NCBI GenBank assembly: GCA_937907035.1
Contig: CALCTX010000048.1
Span: 1 to 5,175, forward strand
Direction: 5' to 3'
DNA from: an uncultured Selenomonadales bacterium
GTDB lineage: Bacteria > Bacillota_C > Negativicutes > Selenomonadales > Selenomonadaceae
Length of the DNA: 5,175 nt
Shown: positions 5,115 to 5,175 of the stretch, in pieces
How positions within the stretch are numbered: the first letter of the stretch is position 1
Layout: every line of letters starts with the position of its first letter
Made by a program: the position numbers and the translations under genes
Notes under the pieces: model-generated
What the model was told of the DNA's origin: nothing
The model's input: the letters and a program-made list of their open reading frames with translations, nothing else
Databases searched by the model: none

Positions 5115-5175
5115 AGAAAATGCGTTGCATTTTCTTGGTCAAATACGTTATGGCAAAACAAGTTTGCCGAAACGC
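5115..5175. repeat. Tandem repeat, unit 2 (cut by the window edge)
   Basis: The second copy, 61 bases long, differs from unit 1 at one base and stops at the window end exactly where the 55-base identical core ends. Whether a third unit follows cannot be seen. The same internal hairpin is present at 5152-5168. Confidence 0.9.

Noticed and set aside
4905..5161. Minus-strand frames across the tandem repeats and the end of ftsL
   Set aside because: They are by-products of the repeat sequence; the 71-base period changes frame between units, and no protein family or SD is evident.
5044..5175. CRISPR array
   Set aside because: Repeats of about 55-61 bases with a 10-16 base linker do not fit CRISPR repeat and spacer sizes, and no cas gene is present.

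Overview
The window looks like chromosomal DNA from a low-to-moderate G+C member of the Firmicutes. A diderm Firmicute of the Negativicutes (Sporomusa/Pelosinus-like) is my best guess. That guess rests on strong AGGAGG-type ribosome binding sites, the division-cluster order mraZ-rsmH-ftsL, a small DUF1858 redox protein typical of anaerobes, and the general look of the proteins. It is an inference, because no rRNA or other taxonomic marker is present.

Layout from left to right: (1) the 3' end of dapA (lysine/diaminopimelate synthesis), followed 15 bases later by a gene for a small secreted protein of unknown function; both end at a strong hairpin terminator at 961-1000. (2) On the minus strand, a 66-residue DUF1858 'hybrid cluster-associated' CxxC protein converges on that terminator and has its own extended -10 promoter. 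(3) Diverging from it on the plus strand is a two-gene unit. The first gene encodes a membrane protein with the Lgt (prolipoprotein diacylglyceryl transferase) fold signature but without most of the catalytic residues. The second, coupled through an SD that overlaps the stop codon, encodes a membrane-anchored polysaccharide deacetylase with an intact metal site. The unit ends at a terminator at 3025-3063. (4) The start of the division and cell wall (dcw) cluster follows: mraZ, rsmH and an ftsL-like gene. Three GTGGT boxes at exact 10-base spacing, the expected pattern of an MraZ operator, precede mraZ. (5) A compact terminator follows ftsL directly, and then two copies of a 71-base tandem repeat run to the window edge.

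The common theme is the cell envelope: diaminopimelate supply, a probable envelope-modifying pair (degenerate Lgt-like protein plus deacetylase), and the regulator, rRNA methyltransferase and divisome protein of the dcw cluster. The points most worth a second look are the Lgt-like protein with an altered active site coupled to a deacetylase, and the interruption of the dcw cluster by a terminator and tandem repeats right after ftsL. I see no phage, transposase, CRISPR array or defence system.
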